Source of the DNA: Lactuca virosa
Taxonomy: Eukaryota > Streptophyta > Magnoliopsida > Asterales > Asteraceae
DNA length: 64,000 nucleotides
Direction: 5' to 3'
Assembly (NCBI GenBank): GCA_928212115.1
Contig: CAKMRJ010005634.1
Location: forward strand, 176,730,974-176,794,973
The notes beneath the pieces are model-generated. The model saw only the letters and a list, made by a program, of their open reading frames with translations. It made no database searches and was not told where the DNA came from. Made by a program: the position numbers and the translations under genes. Below are positions 25,401-36,035 of this stretch, in pieces; the first letter of the stretch is position 1; each line of letters begins with the position of its first letter.

Positions 25401-26400
25401 GCAAATGTCAGTACTAATCCTCAGTAAAATACTCAAGGTTTAGAAGTAATGTTTTGATGGCATTATAAATTCATATATTTTTTTGAATAACAAACATGAA
25501 AGAACTAGTTATCTTTTGATCCAATGGAAAGTAGCACGGGCTCGTGATCCATGATCAAATTTAACTTCTTCATGTTCCAGTCCTTTCACCTCAAATATAC
25601 ATTTGGGCAAGTTTGATTTCTTAGTCCTTTTCTTGTTATGGAAACGAGCAACTATCAGAACATGTCTTAGAATAAGCCTTCCTTTGTCCTAGGTATTAGG
25701 GCCTAGATTAGGTATACCCACACTAATCGCCTTTTAAACCGTGTGCAATTGGCTTTCTTCTTCTTGACACTTCTATTAATGATAGTAAAATATGGGAGTG
25801 TTTTGAAGTTTGAGTTTCTATGACTGCCATGTTAATTCCAAAAGGAAACTTTAACATGCTCCACAACTCCTTCATGGTCATTCCAAGTTGTTCATATCAA
25901 AATCAAAATGAATTGATTATATGTACATGTCAGCTAGTCGATTAATCCTAGTCAACTCCTAACTCAAGGAAATTCCATTTTACTTCAATATGTCATTTTA
26001 CAACGTACATTTGACAATTGCTCTTTCTAACACTTTAGAATGCAATGTTTGAAGTAACCAAGGAATAGCTTTAACAAAGGCATGATCTTTCTTTTCGTTT
26101 ATGAGAACTACTCCCAAACTACGAATTTGACAAGATTGATCATCCTCATAGCTAATCCTTTCAAAGGTTTTATAGCAGTAGATTTTAGTGGATAAGGTTA
26201 TAGACATCATTCAATAACAAATTCCATTATAGTTTGTTTTACTTATCCTTAGAAAATAATCACCCTAAATAAAATTATTTTATAAGGCTAGGATCCATAT
26301 TTGGCTCCATGATGTGTAAAGGGATGCCGTAAACACACCATAAAGTTATTTAGGTAGGCAAAGCCCTTTGCCAATTTCGATCACCACGAAATTCCTAGAT
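22450..26400 (-). pseudogene. Ruined copia gag-pol of element B
   Basis: Only short islands of copia polyprotein remain. Near 23215-23115: PHASAMGSIINAMTC then SYALSM (RNase H onset). At 24308-24060: NPYENKMYVARKAVFRER then ELISKRASGSHIDLDKI, the linker after integrase. At 25067-24885: YLWNHSLGYINEKCITK, the GAG-pre-integrase motif with its first His changed to Asn. Order on the minus strand (pre-integrase, linker, RNase H) is correct. No frame longer than about 80 codons survives. Confidence 0.75.
23488..23763. repeat. Three 92-bp tandem repeats in element B
   Basis: CTCCCACTAGC starts units at 23488, 23580 and 23672, an exact 92-bp period. Units 1 and 2 are nearly identical; unit 3 has drifted in its second half. 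The array lies within the decayed RT region and would shift or expand any RT frame. Confidence 0.85.
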
Positions 26401-26509
26401 CTTTGAGATTCATTGACTATCAATGGCATGTTAATCTCAAATTATGTTCATCTCAAATTCAATGACGGGGTCGCCGCGGATCATTGAACAGATGGTGAAT
26501 CGACCATAC

Positions 26510-26880
26510 AAAACCGCATGGTCCCCGGCTCAAGTTACGCTTGAGATTCGCGAGTTCCACATCATTCTCTACTTATACTCTCCAATTGACGTGTCGGTTA
26601 ACCACGCGAGCTCCATCAACAAGTTATAAAGAGAATGTGCAACTTTTATGGATAACATAAGATTCACATTAAATAGATTGAGAATTAACCTTGCAAAATC
26701 GCATGGCCCCCGGCTCAAGTTACGCTTGAGATTCGCGAGTTCCATATCATTCTCAACTATACCCTAGATTGATGTGTCGGTTAACCACACGAGCTCCACC
26801 AACAGAATATAAAGAGAATGTGCAATTTTCATGGATAATATAAACTCACATTCTATTAATAAAACGGGATTTTGTTTTAT
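26510..26880. repeat. Two ~185-bp direct repeats in element B leader
   Basis: GCATGG...CCCCGGCTCAAGTTACGC begins at 26516 and again at 26701. Both copies contain GTGTCGGTTAACCAC, AGCTCCA and AAAGAGAATGTGCAA in the same order. They lie between the decayed gag and the PBS. Confidence 0.85.
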
Positions 26881-27544
26881 ACTTGTATTTAGAATACTTT
26901 TAGATTGACCATTATCACTATCAAACCCTTTCGGTAACTCCATTCTCAAAATGCAATAGGGCGGTGAGGGTGGTAAGCGCGAAGCATATTAAAAACCGAC
27001 CTCATTAGGAATCAAAGAGACCTCCTCAAAACCCCTACATTAGAACGGGTGAGCCTAGTCGAGGTAAGACTGACAATGTCAATATTTAAACACGCGAGGG
27101 CGCATGATCTAACTTTCTTATACATATAATAGACACAATTCTAATATATATAAATACAAGGGGTAAATTTAAAACTCTTTAAATTTAGTTGTCTATTATT
27201 AATTCTAATTAATTGCGAGGACGCAATGTAACAATTAATAAATCAGGAGGGGGTAATATTCAAATTTATAAATCTCTTTTATAAATAATATTAAATATTT
27301 AAATTCACTATTTAAATAATAGATAAATATTCAAATTCAAATAAACACATAAATATTCAAATTCAAATAAACATATTTAAACAATATTTATCCATTAATA
27401 AATATTCAAATTCAAATAAAACATTTAAATAATATTTATCAATTTCCAGATTTAAAACATTTTAAAATTTGGTAATTATCCATATTTGATAAAGCTTCAT
27501 ATTTGAAAAATGGAAAAAATCTGAAAACCCTAATTCTGCTGAGC

Positions 27545-27577
27545 TCACGTCGTGAGCTCTAAGCTCTCACGTCGTGA
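27545..27577 (-). repeat. Two TCACGACGTGA palindromes in element B leader
   Basis: Exact copies at 27545-27555 and 27567-27577 (minus-strand reading TCACGACGTGA), 22 bp apart and about 115 bp from the PBS. The same word in the same sense orientation recurs in the gypsy solo LTR at 31383-32903. Confidence 0.85.
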
Positions 27578-27690
27578 CCTGCGACTAAGGTATTATCAAT
27601 TACGAATTTTTCAATAATCCTTCTACCATTCAATTTCAAACAAAGTTTTATAGAAAACATGGATCTAGGGTGAACATAACCATGAACCAA

Positions 27691-27704
27691 TGGCTCTGAT
27701 ACCA
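27691..27704 (-). other. Primer-binding site of element B
   Basis: The minus strand reads TGGTATCAGAGCCA, one base from the LTR edge. Intact despite decay of the coding region. Confidence 0.9.
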
Positions 27705-27705
27705 C

Positions 27706-28501
27706 TGTTGGGTTTTCTACGCATCAAATACACTCTAAAACTAGGTAGCGGAAAAATCGAAACAACGATATACCTAAGTGTACATGCAACCTATGGATCT
27801 ATGGCTTCATGCTAATTACATCAACCCTAGAAAACTAAAACATAAGTAAGAAAACATACCTCTTATGTAGCCCTTGGTCTCCATGCTTGAGATCTTGAAC
27901 CTCCATGAAGTTGCTTGGATGAAAGGATCCAAACCAGAATCCCTCTAATGGTATCACACCCAATGACACCAAAGAGTGGAATAAAAATAACTAGGAGAAG
28001 GGTCAATTTCACAAACCCAAAGGGGTTAGAAATCGTCCCTAAGAGGGGGAGGAAGAAGGGATGGCGAAACTTCAAGCCAAGGTGCAAGGAGGAATGAAAT
28101 CCCTAAGGCCCTATTTATAGCCTTGGATGCCTCCTAGGGTTTAGTACTCCTTCCCATGTGGGATGGAGGCCTAACCACGAAATTTCACTCCTTTCCCATG
28201 TGGGATGGAGTGATTTTCATCCAACCCTAATTCCATAAGGTTCTGGAACATTCCTGATTAACCAACTATCGATTAATGAACATTCAACCCTTTAATTAAT
28301 TAAACTGTTAATTAATTCCCAAAATATATTTCCAAAATATATTTCCAATTAGTTTCTAATTAATTATTAACTATAATAATTAATAAACCAATTTCTCCTT
28401 TATTTATTCTACTCAATTTGGGTCTTGAGGGCAACCCAAAAGGACCCTGCTATTATTATAAATATGACCAATAGTTAATGACCTTGGACACTATTCCAAC
28501 A
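27706..28501 (-). mobile_element. Element B 5' LTR
   Basis: 796 bp, preceded on its left by the PBS (27691-27704) and followed by the ATAGG target duplication. Two substitutions and no indels relative to the 3' LTR. Confidence 0.95.
28111..28119 (-). promoter_or_regulatory. TATA box of element B 5' LTR
   Basis: The minus strand reads TATAAATAG, a textbook plant TATA box, in the LTR that would drive transcription leftwards into the element. The same site in the 3' LTR is at 21218-21226. Confidence 0.55.
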
Positions 28502-29315
28502 ATAGGTTTTATAGGTTATAACAAAACATGTGAAGCGGAAAACCTTAACTTTTAAGTGCACATGTAACCTATAAAGGATCTATCTTTTCTCTAATTGATA
28601 GCAATAAAACATTGAACATCCGGAACCCTAAAGGAACCCTTTAATAATCAAAATATACAAAATATTTGGGTTTACATACATTTTGAGTATCATAGCAAAT
28701 AACCAAATAAAATTCTTCATCAAAAGCCTTGGAAAAGCAAGCACCAAAAGCTTAGTGCCTCTAATGGTTTGTACCCAAACCCTAGCAACTAGAAGACTTG
28801 AGGAGAGAGGAGAGGAGAGCAAAATTTCGACTCTTATTATGTGTGTGTGTGTGTGGTTGGACGAAAATGAGGCACCCAGAATGTCCTATTTGTAGCTTAT
28901 AGGAAAACCCTAGAAATCTTAATTTGAAATAAAATAATATTATTTCAAATCTAATATTTACCTAGTTTCTTTATTATCCACATTAAGCATTCTAGAAACG
29001 CTAATGGGCAAGCCAAAATTCAGCCACCTTAGGAAGGATCTAGAATCCTTTTCTTGTTCAACTTTTAAACAATTACAACTTAAGTCCTTGCACTTTTAAT
29101 TAATCCAAAAATTAATTTCAGTTGATTTCTGATTAATTATTAATTAAACAATACTATTTCTAATTAATATATTAATCACATAATAATAAATCAATAAATC
29201 AACCTCTCTCTCCAAATGTCATTATACACAATTACTAGTTTTGAGGGCAACCCAGAAATGACTTTGCTTTCAGTTCAAGTACATACCAATTTTAGACATG
29301 GAATATTGATTCCAT
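28502..29315 (-). mobile_element. 5' LTR of element A, continued after B
   Basis: Starts with the second ATAGG copy and continues GTTTTATAGGTTATAAC. It matches the B LTR in layout (AAGCGGAAAA, AAGTGCACATGTAACC, then GGGCAACCCAGAAATGAC near the end) but is clearly diverged. The end near 29315 (GATTCCA) is approximate. Together with 20806-20812 it forms the 5' LTR of A. Confidence 0.65.
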
Positions 29316-29600
29316 CTTTTCAACCCAAAGTGTCATTCTTAAAAACTTCTTCATTGCCGTAGAAGCATCTGGGTTGGTGGTTTGTAAATTCTTCGTGTGT
29401 GCATGTCCTTGGAACGTCACTATTATTTCTATGGTTGTTGCTTCCAGTTCTAATTTGGTCAAAGGCTTTGTTCATGTTGGTTTCGTAAGTGGCCAATGTG
29501 TTAGCTACTTGTTGTTTTGATTATTAACTTGGCTGTAGCTGTGTCAAGTGATTGTGTTGGATGCTCACTCATTGATCTCTTGTGAGACATTTCTTTGTCC
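29316..29600 (-). pseudogene. Ty3/gypsy gag N-terminal fragment
   Basis: The minus-strand frame reads VANTLATYETNMNKAFDQIR then CTHEEFTNHQPRCFYGNEEV. This resembles the gypsy gag onset in which a CTYKEF...KPxxFxG motif precedes the core. It is truncated at the copia LTR. Assigned from pattern only. Confidence 0.45.
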
Positions 29601-30193
29601 CATTACAATTGCTTTAAGGAGAAATGGGTTGCGGGAGAATATCGTTGTAACTATAAGCGATAATATTACAATTGTGCTAAACGTGTAGAATTGACGTGGG
29701 TTTGCCCAAGATTGACTTTATTATGAGTATTATGTGTAGTAAAAAAAATCGGTACTTCCAAGGGAAGAATTTTCACTTCAAACGAATGAAAAGGAACTAT
29801 CTAGTATTGGAACAAATTGTGCAAATTCATAAAGAAAATATTGCAGAGACATTTGACCACTACTCGATGTTTTGACCAAATCTCGAGTTCTGAAGTTCTG
29901 ATTTATTCGAATCAAGATATTTTGGAAACCAAACACGATTTTTAACAACTTTCATGTTTCAAGCTTTTATTTAGTCTTCTTTTTTATCCTTCAAAAGGGT
30001 CCCAAAAGACGAAGGGTAAGTGTAGGTTTCCTTCTTTTGAACTTGGATGGTTCAAACATAAGTTAGATGGTTCAAATGCTTGTAAAGTGTTCACTAAAAA
30101 TTTTGAGAGTTCTTATGCATTTCGAACTGTGATCTTCCTTAAATTTCTAGAATTCAAGCGTTTTAGTTTACCAACTACTGAATCCAAGCTTAA
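29600..30193. other. Unassigned repeat-like DNA
   Basis: No reading frame or element end recognised. Probably continuation of the gypsy remnant on either side. Confidence 0.4.
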
Positions 30194-30571
30194 GGCTGCG
30201 TTTGGCGCGCCACAGCTAGGTGAAAAGCTAGCTTATTTTTCGAGCTTTTTTGGGTTGTCGTGTTTGGTAAGCCAAAAAGCTAGCTTATAAGCTAGCTTTT
30301 AAAAAACTACTTGGAGTAGCTTTTCAGGAGTTTTTTTACAAACTTTCCAATTATACCCTTAATTAATTATAGAAAAATTATTTTGGAAAATGCCCTTTTC
30401 TGTAATTTTATATCTTTCAGCTAGCTTATCAGCTAGTTTTTACCAAACACTTTTTTTTATCGGCTAGCTTATCAGCTAGCAGCTAGTTTTTTATCCATCA
30501 GCTAGCTTTTCACCTATCAGCTAGCTTTTCAGCTACCAGCTAGCTTTTCAGCTAGCGTGCCAAACGCAGCC
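30194..30571. mobile_element. Tourist/Harbinger-like MITE
   Basis: A 378-bp element with a perfect 13-bp terminal inverted repeat, GGCTGCGTTTGGC, flanked by TAA on both sides (30191-30193 and 30572-30574). The interior is built from AGCTAGCTT/AAGCTAGCT words on both strands, so a single strand folds into one long hairpin. A 3-bp TAA duplication and GC-rich ends fit PIF/Harbinger. No coding capacity. Confidence 0.85.
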
Positions 30572-30979
30572 TAAATGTGCATCAGTCCAACCATAATTAA
30601 ACATAGGTGACCATTCTGCGTTTTGTTGTGGTTCGGCCCATGTACAACAAACTTAGCTAAGGTGTTTGACCTAAAACCTTGTGTTGTGATATATGTAATT
30701 TTATGCATGTTGTATGGTAGTTTTTATTAGTGTCTTGCATCATATTTTATGTTTTTTTTCATGTGCGTTAGTTTAAATAATGTTTAGCTCATGTATTTTG
30801 TTAGAATTCCCATACTGCTCATGTTTTTATGTCACTTTCAGATACTTCGAGTCGAGCGATACTTTGGAAGAAGCTTGGATGCATATTTGGAGCTTAATGG
30901 AGCTAAAATACCTAATGCAACTAGAACATGCGTTGGATTTGCTGAAACTAAAGAGTTCATGTCCGAAATGTGCATTTTT

Positions 30980-31110
30980 AAGAAAACACGATCGTGTTTT
31001 TCCCTATATGAATGTGCTTTACCTTCATAACTTTTTTGGGCCAGAAATCAAGTTTCGGGACTTCGAAGACAAAACACGGTTGTGTTTTGCCTAAACCACG
31101 ATCATGTTTG
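30980..31110. repeat. AACACGATCGTGTT palindromes
   Basis: Three related words: AAAACACGATCGTGTTTT near 30982, AAAACACGGTTGTGTTTT near 31071 and CCACGATCATGTTT near 31097. The first is a perfect 18-bp palindrome. They sit in the Tat-type LTR. Confidence 0.8.
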
Positions 31111-31382
31111 ACATATATGTGTCAGATTTAGAAGCGTACTTCATTAATAGACCAATTCGCAGCTTTTTAAGGAAGGGCGCGAAACGTCTTGTCCGTGTTT
31201 TTTCGGATTCCTTGGTTTTGTTGTTTTGTTCATGTATAAATCCCCCATTTGAACCCTAGTCGCCAGAAACAATTCCTAGTCGACCAGAGATTATTTTTGA
31301 GGTGATTTTTCTCAGTTTTCACCACTTTCTGAAGATCTAAAGGTTGTGGATTGTGTCTGTCATATAGTCTAGTAAGAATTAG

Positions 31383-32903
31383 TATAACATCCGGATCCTC
31401 AAGGTATCGAATTGTAAGTAAATTATGAGTTTTTAGTGGGTCACGATGTGAGGGTGGCACCGTTACGACGTGACATGGCCGCAAGAGACATGGGTCTCAT
31501 TTAAGTGCCATGATGTGACGCTATGATGGTGACAACTGGAAAACCCTAATTTTCGGACTTGGACCTTATTTAAAGGAAGTTGGTGGCTAGGGTTTCCTTC
31601 GCCCTCAGCCTCCATCGCCTCCTAAACCCCCTTGAAGAAACTCTAATCCATATCCTCCATTTTTTAGCTCATCTTGGTGCTTTTGGTTGCTTTTGAACGA
31701 AGAAGAAGGCTTTGGTAGTGTTGTGAGCATCTTGGCAACCTTTGGGACTTCATTTGGGCATCTGTGGACCTTTACAAGTGTTCAAGATCAAAACCTTATT
31801 GTTCTAGGTTGCTAGATCTAACTTTTTTTATCCCTTTATCTTCAAGTTTGAACAAGTTGAAATGGTGGGATTCCATAAAGTTGGCAAGTTTACGGATCCT
31901 TGAGGTTCTTTCAATTTTATATTCTTTGGATCTGAAGTTTGTTAGTGTATTGAATCCATGCATGAGATTCTTGGTGTTTTCCCTCCATTTTGACCTAGTT
32001 TGAGCTTTAGACTTACAATTGACATGTGTGGCTGAAAAACATCAATCTTTAGGCTGTATTGGACGTAAGGAAGCCTTTTGGAAGGACTGAGTGGATAGAT
32101 TAATGGTTGGAGATCTGAATCTATTAAGCTGTGGAAAGTCTAGTTTCACAACATGACAACCTCCTAGTCATTGAGAGAGGGGGATTACCGGTTATTTGGA
32201 CTGATTATGTCATGATGTGATGGGCTGATCATCACGACGTGACAGTAGCTTGAATTTTTACTGAGTTTGATCATGACCGATTTTGTGATTATGTCGAGTT
32301 CATTTTCTGCACGACATGACCAAGGGTTGGTCACGACGTGAGATTTAGCAAATAGTGATGTTGATCGTTGACTTTGACTTTGACCTTTGACTTGTTCACC
32401 TAGGTTAACTTTTGGTCAAAATTTCTAGTTCTAGAGTACACACTAAAGTTTTGACCTTGTTTGATTTGATATGTTAGTTGTTGGATGCTAGTTCTGTAGC
32501 ATGCTAACTGTCTTTTTGACTCTTGCATTGTATGCAGGGCTGGGCCTATTTGTATGTTAGGATGGGCCCGTTTGTATGTTGGGTTGGGCACGTTTGTATG
32601 TTGGGAGGGGCACATTTGTATGATGAGTGGGGCCCGATATGATGGGCAAGGTCAGATGTTATGTATGGTATGTGGTATTTTGGGGAACTCACTAAGCTTT
32701 GTGCTTACTATTTTATGGTTTAAAAATTTTTAGGTACTTCCAGTTCCTAATGGAAGTGTCCAACTTGACTGCACAACATCCCCTGTTGATTTTCTGCATT
32801 GATGATTGTGATACATTTTACTATGACTGATTTTGGAGCAAACATTGTGGGAATTTGATGATTTGAAAATCAAAAATTTTATTAGTATTTTTGGGATGTT
32901 ACA
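31383..32903 (+). mobile_element. Solo gypsy LTR with TSD ATTAG
   Basis: A 1,521-bp LTR starting TATAACATCC (a mutated TGTAACATCC) and ending GGGATGTTACA, flanked by exact ATTAG copies (31378-31382, 32904-32908). It contains seven or so TCACGACGTGA-like words (exact at 32232 and 32331; variants at 31441, 31462, 31507, 32209 and 32311). The ACTCACTAAGCTTTGTGCTT block is at 32687-32706. A short GGGCCCGTTTGTATGTTGGG-type repeat runs 32545-32640. Confidence 0.88.
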
Positions 32904-33485
32904 ATTAGTAGTTTAATCTTTCTTTTCATTAGTTTTGATTGGATTTTAGCCATGCCTGGCTAAATCTTAGATTTCAATTCTACAAGATTAGTACTTTTTA
33001 TGTAATCAATCATTAGATCTGGTTTTTAATTTGTGATTCTATCTAGTTATTTCAGTTTTGTGCTTAATGAATGCTTGATTTTAGTACTTTTTAGCCAGAT
33101 CACCTAATTTAAGATTAAATCAATCTAGTTAATCAAATAATGGAATCCACAATTGTTCTAATCAACTGGTAATAAGTAACAAATAATAAATTGGTTCCGT
33201 GTTGGGAGTTGATTCTGTTAAAAACTGGAATTTCATATTTTTACGCTTCCGAGCTTGTGAGAAGTATTGCAATATTCCTAGGAATTTTACACATATCATA
33301 ATGCTGCTTTTCTAACTTGATTAAGAGTTGGTTTAATTAGGTTAGTAAAAAAGTTAGGATTAACTAAAAGAGTTAGTTTTAGTTAATTAACTAGGTAAAA
33401 GAGAATGTACTAGAGCTTATTAGTTGTTCTTAGTACCACCGTAGATAGAACACATTATAAATAACTAGGCCTCCTTTGATTGCAT

Positions 33486-33899
33486 TAGGGGTGTTAATGG
33501 GGCGGTTCGGTTCGGGTAGTAATAAAATTATAAACCGTCACCATGGGGGCGGGTACGTCATGTACACTAATCGAAACCGAACTGAATTAGTAAAAAACCG
33601 AACTGAACCGAACCGTATAAGGGCAGGTGACCACGATTCGGTTCACGAGTACCCGCTAAATATAAAAAATTAAATACAATCAAAAGTACAAACTCCATTC
33701 CAACGATTTATTTCTAAAAATCAGTAAGTTCAAGAGTTATAAAAACATAATGAAGTTCAGATAACATACATTATAATTGGTATAATAAATATAAAAATAA
33801 AAATACAAGAAAACATAATGTAGAAGTGTAAAACTGGAATTGTCGATCATGATTTTTGTTTGGGATATGGCTAACAGTTCAATGGAAATGAATAACATT

Positions 33900-33945
<46 letters not shown>

Positions 33946-34105
33946 AGCGGTTCGGTTCGTTTATTCGCGGATACCTAAGTATCCAAACCAAAACCGACCC
34001 GTTGATATCCCGTTTTTTTAAGTTTTGGTTTTCTTTCGGTTTCGGTTTTTTTGGTTCTGGATCGGTCGGTTCGGCTCGGTTTTTTGGTTTTTTTGCACAC
34101 CCCTA
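33486..34105. mobile_element. hAT-type MITE with 8-bp TSD GATTGCAT
   Basis: A 620-bp element flanked by exact GATTGCAT duplications (33478-33485 and 34106-34113). The ends TAGGGGTGT...ACACCCCTA are inverted. Both arms are rich in GGTTCGGTTCGG or its complement, and a (TA)n tract sits at 33907-33943. An 8-bp TSD and short TIRs indicate hAT. No transposase; frames inside it are noise. Confidence 0.9.
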
Positions 34106-34518
34106 GATTGCATAATTAGGAAAGTCGTAACTGAATTGAAATCACTTTTTATTATTGAATTTACTTTATTTTATTTTCACTGTTGTTTAATTAATAATTT
34201 ACAACAAAGTCCCCCTTTTTTATTTTCTGTTTTATGACTAGTATGTGTGCCATAAGAAAAGAGGCATTGAACACTAGACTGTATTCCTGAGGATTCGACC
34301 CTGCTTCCCTATGCTATTCTTTAGTGCATTCGAGCAATGATACTTTATTTGTTTCGGACGAACGCGACAACGTTTTAACACGTTGTATTAGTATTCGAGG
34401 GTTCGAGTTTATATATAACTCTATATTTGTAGGTTACGGTATATACCTAACCTAAGAGAGCAAGCCCTACGCCATAGTCATGCTTTCCTAAAAAAGTACT
34501 AGTTCGCTATAGCCAATA

Positions 34519-34722
34519 GCTCTGATACCAATCTGTCACATCTCGACCGCCGGTGGAAATGTCGAGGTGCGCGACGTAAATTAGCAAGGTTCTAAATAAC
34601 GTAAGACGTGACTTGGCGGCAATGTCAAGCCTCAAGCTTTTTTGAATCGTGGCGAGCAACGTCGTTTGTAAAGCATGACTTAAGGCGGAAATTTTGTATA
34701 TAATTAATAATTTTTTATATAT
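34519..34722 (-). mobile_element. PBS and LTR start of another minus-strand LTR element (C)
   Basis: The minus strand reads TGGTATCAGAGC at 34530-34519 (PBS), and TGTCACATCTCGACCGCC begins an LTR at 34534. The CACTA element cuts this LTR at 34723; the LTR appears to resume at 41142. The far LTR end is not seen, nor a coding region to the left. Confidence 0.55.
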
Positions 34723-34735
34723 CACTACAAAATAA

Positions 34736-34960
34736 ACAACCCTTTAATGACGCGCAAACAATGACACTCGCTGATAGAGGACGCGCATTTGTACGTGCCC
34801 TAAAAAATAATGGTAGCTTTGCAAAATTTGAAGGATAGAGGACACGCATTTGTGCGCGCCCTAAAATTAGTGTCAGAAAAGAAAAAAAAAGAAATGCGGA
34901 GGGCGCCTTTCATAAAATGTGCGTCATGTAAATGTGTAGCTTTATAATTTTTAAGTGAAA
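34736..34960. repeat. CACTA left subterminal repeats
   Basis: Repeats of GACGCGCA, GATAGAGGACACGCATTTGT and GCGCGCCCTAAAA at about 75-bp spacing. In CACTA elements such arrays bind the DNA-binding transposition protein. Confidence 0.75.
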
Positions 34961-35380
34961 CACGCGTTTTAGGCGGGAAATGAAATCGACGAAAATTACC
35001 CCCGCCTATTGGATCCCAAAAATTAATCCCCCCGCCTCAAGAAAAAGCCTTAGGGCCTTCATCTTCATCTTCAGCGGTGGGAATACCTAGGTCGATTCTT
35101 CAGGGTTCAACAACAGATTTGTAAACAGCAAACGTATACGATTCTGGATCTCGGCATGATTATGGCGCTTTGGAGCCGGCGACGTGAATTTCTATGGTTT
35201 CGATTATTGAGTGAGGTACAGGGACGTGTAATCGTTTTGGACTCTTTACTAATTGAGTTGAAATTGAACCCTAAAAACTCAATCCACACTTCTAACTTCT
35301 CTGATTCTCTCTTCTTCCGCTCCCAAATCTCCTTGGTGGCGCTCTTTCCATTTCCATTTCCAACCTCAAACCACCGCTAA

Positions 35381-35793
35381 ATGGAACCCAACAATTCAAT
35401 TAATCAAATCGACAATCACATCGACGATGACGGTGATCAGAACTCATTTCCAAGCCACCGTCATCAGATCATCGCCTATTCAAGCAAGAGAAAACACTCT
35501 CAATCTCAGGTAATCACACCAATCGATTCAACACAAGTAAACCCTCTTTCCGAATCATCAGTTCTAGGGCTTGTTCTCCTTGCTCATACGTTCTCATACG
35601 ATATTCAAAACCTCACTGAGTCTCTCCTTCTCGAAATCCTCGCAAGATTGCCCCTGAAATCAATTTTTAGGTTCAAATGTGTTTGCAAACACTGGCTAGA
35701 CCTAATTTCTCAGCCTTCATTTGCCCGTTTCTATTGCTCGCGTATGCTCACAGCCAGCAATAGCTCACGTGCCACTTCATCTTTCTTTATCTA
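35381..35793 (+). pseudogene. Captured F-box gene 5' end
   Basis: From the ATG at 35381 (MEPNNSINQIDNHIDDDGDQ) an intact 137-codon frame runs to a stop at 35792. After an acidic, His-rich leader, residues about 77-121 form an F-box (LTESLLLEILARLPLKSI then RFKCVCKHWLDLI), the domain that binds SKP1 in SCF ubiquitin ligases. The usual C-terminal substrate-binding domain is missing. About 240 bp of the gene's 5' flank may have been carried along. Confidence 0.8.
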
Positions 35794-35968
35794 AGTTTTG
35801 CCTTGACTTGCCTGTGCATTTTGTTACTGATGGTGCGTCAAAAGCTAAATGCTTACTTAATGAAATGTTTAATAAGAAGGTTGAAAAGTCACTAAGACAC
35901 AGGTACATTCAATTTGTGTATCATATGTTTAACATTTGAAGGGGGAAATGCTCATTTATTTGACTCCT

Positions 35969-36035
35969 AAGTGTTGTAGGAGACTGGAACATCAAGGAAG
36001 ATGGCAGGGTAATCATGTGATTTCAATAGTTGAAA
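35969..36035 (+). pseudogene. Possible captured ankyrin/ILK-type kinase scrap
   Basis: One frame reads RLEHQGRWQGNHVISIVES, resembling the plant integrin-linked-kinase segment with GRWQGN followed by the VAIK-like strand. Only about 20 residues, so this is a tentative call; it could also belong to the kinase fragment downstream. Confidence 0.35.

Larger units (their letters stand above)
20813..28501 (-). mobile_element. Complete, young, coding-dead copia element B
   Basis: A 7,689-bp element with two 796-bp LTRs that differ at only two positions (20984/27877 and 21591/28484) by my reading. It is flanked by an exact 5-bp target duplication ATAGG (20808-20812 and 28502-28506). PPT (21609) and PBS (27691) are intact and set the orientation as minus. 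The interior is a ruined copia polyprotein. The near-identical LTRs with dead coding DNA imply recent movement using proteins from elsewhere. Confidence 0.93.
30572..34390 (+). mobile_element. Relic gypsy (Tat/Athila-type) LTR hosting later insertions
   Basis: The host sequence between the insertions reads as one long gypsy LTR. It includes a TATAAATCCCCC promoter-like stretch near 31233, the TTTAGCCATGCCTGGCTAAA palindrome near 32945, and ends with GGATTCGACCCTGCTTCCC near 34293, which is typical of the 3' end of Tat/Athila LTRs. A solo LTR (31383-32903) and a hAT MITE (33486-34105) interrupt it. The left boundary is not seen. Confidence 0.5.

Noticed and set aside
35381..35793. Intact F-box ORF as a functional host gene
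   Set aside because: It lies inside the CACTA element, lacks the substrate-binding C-terminus and is followed at once by unrelated gene fragments.
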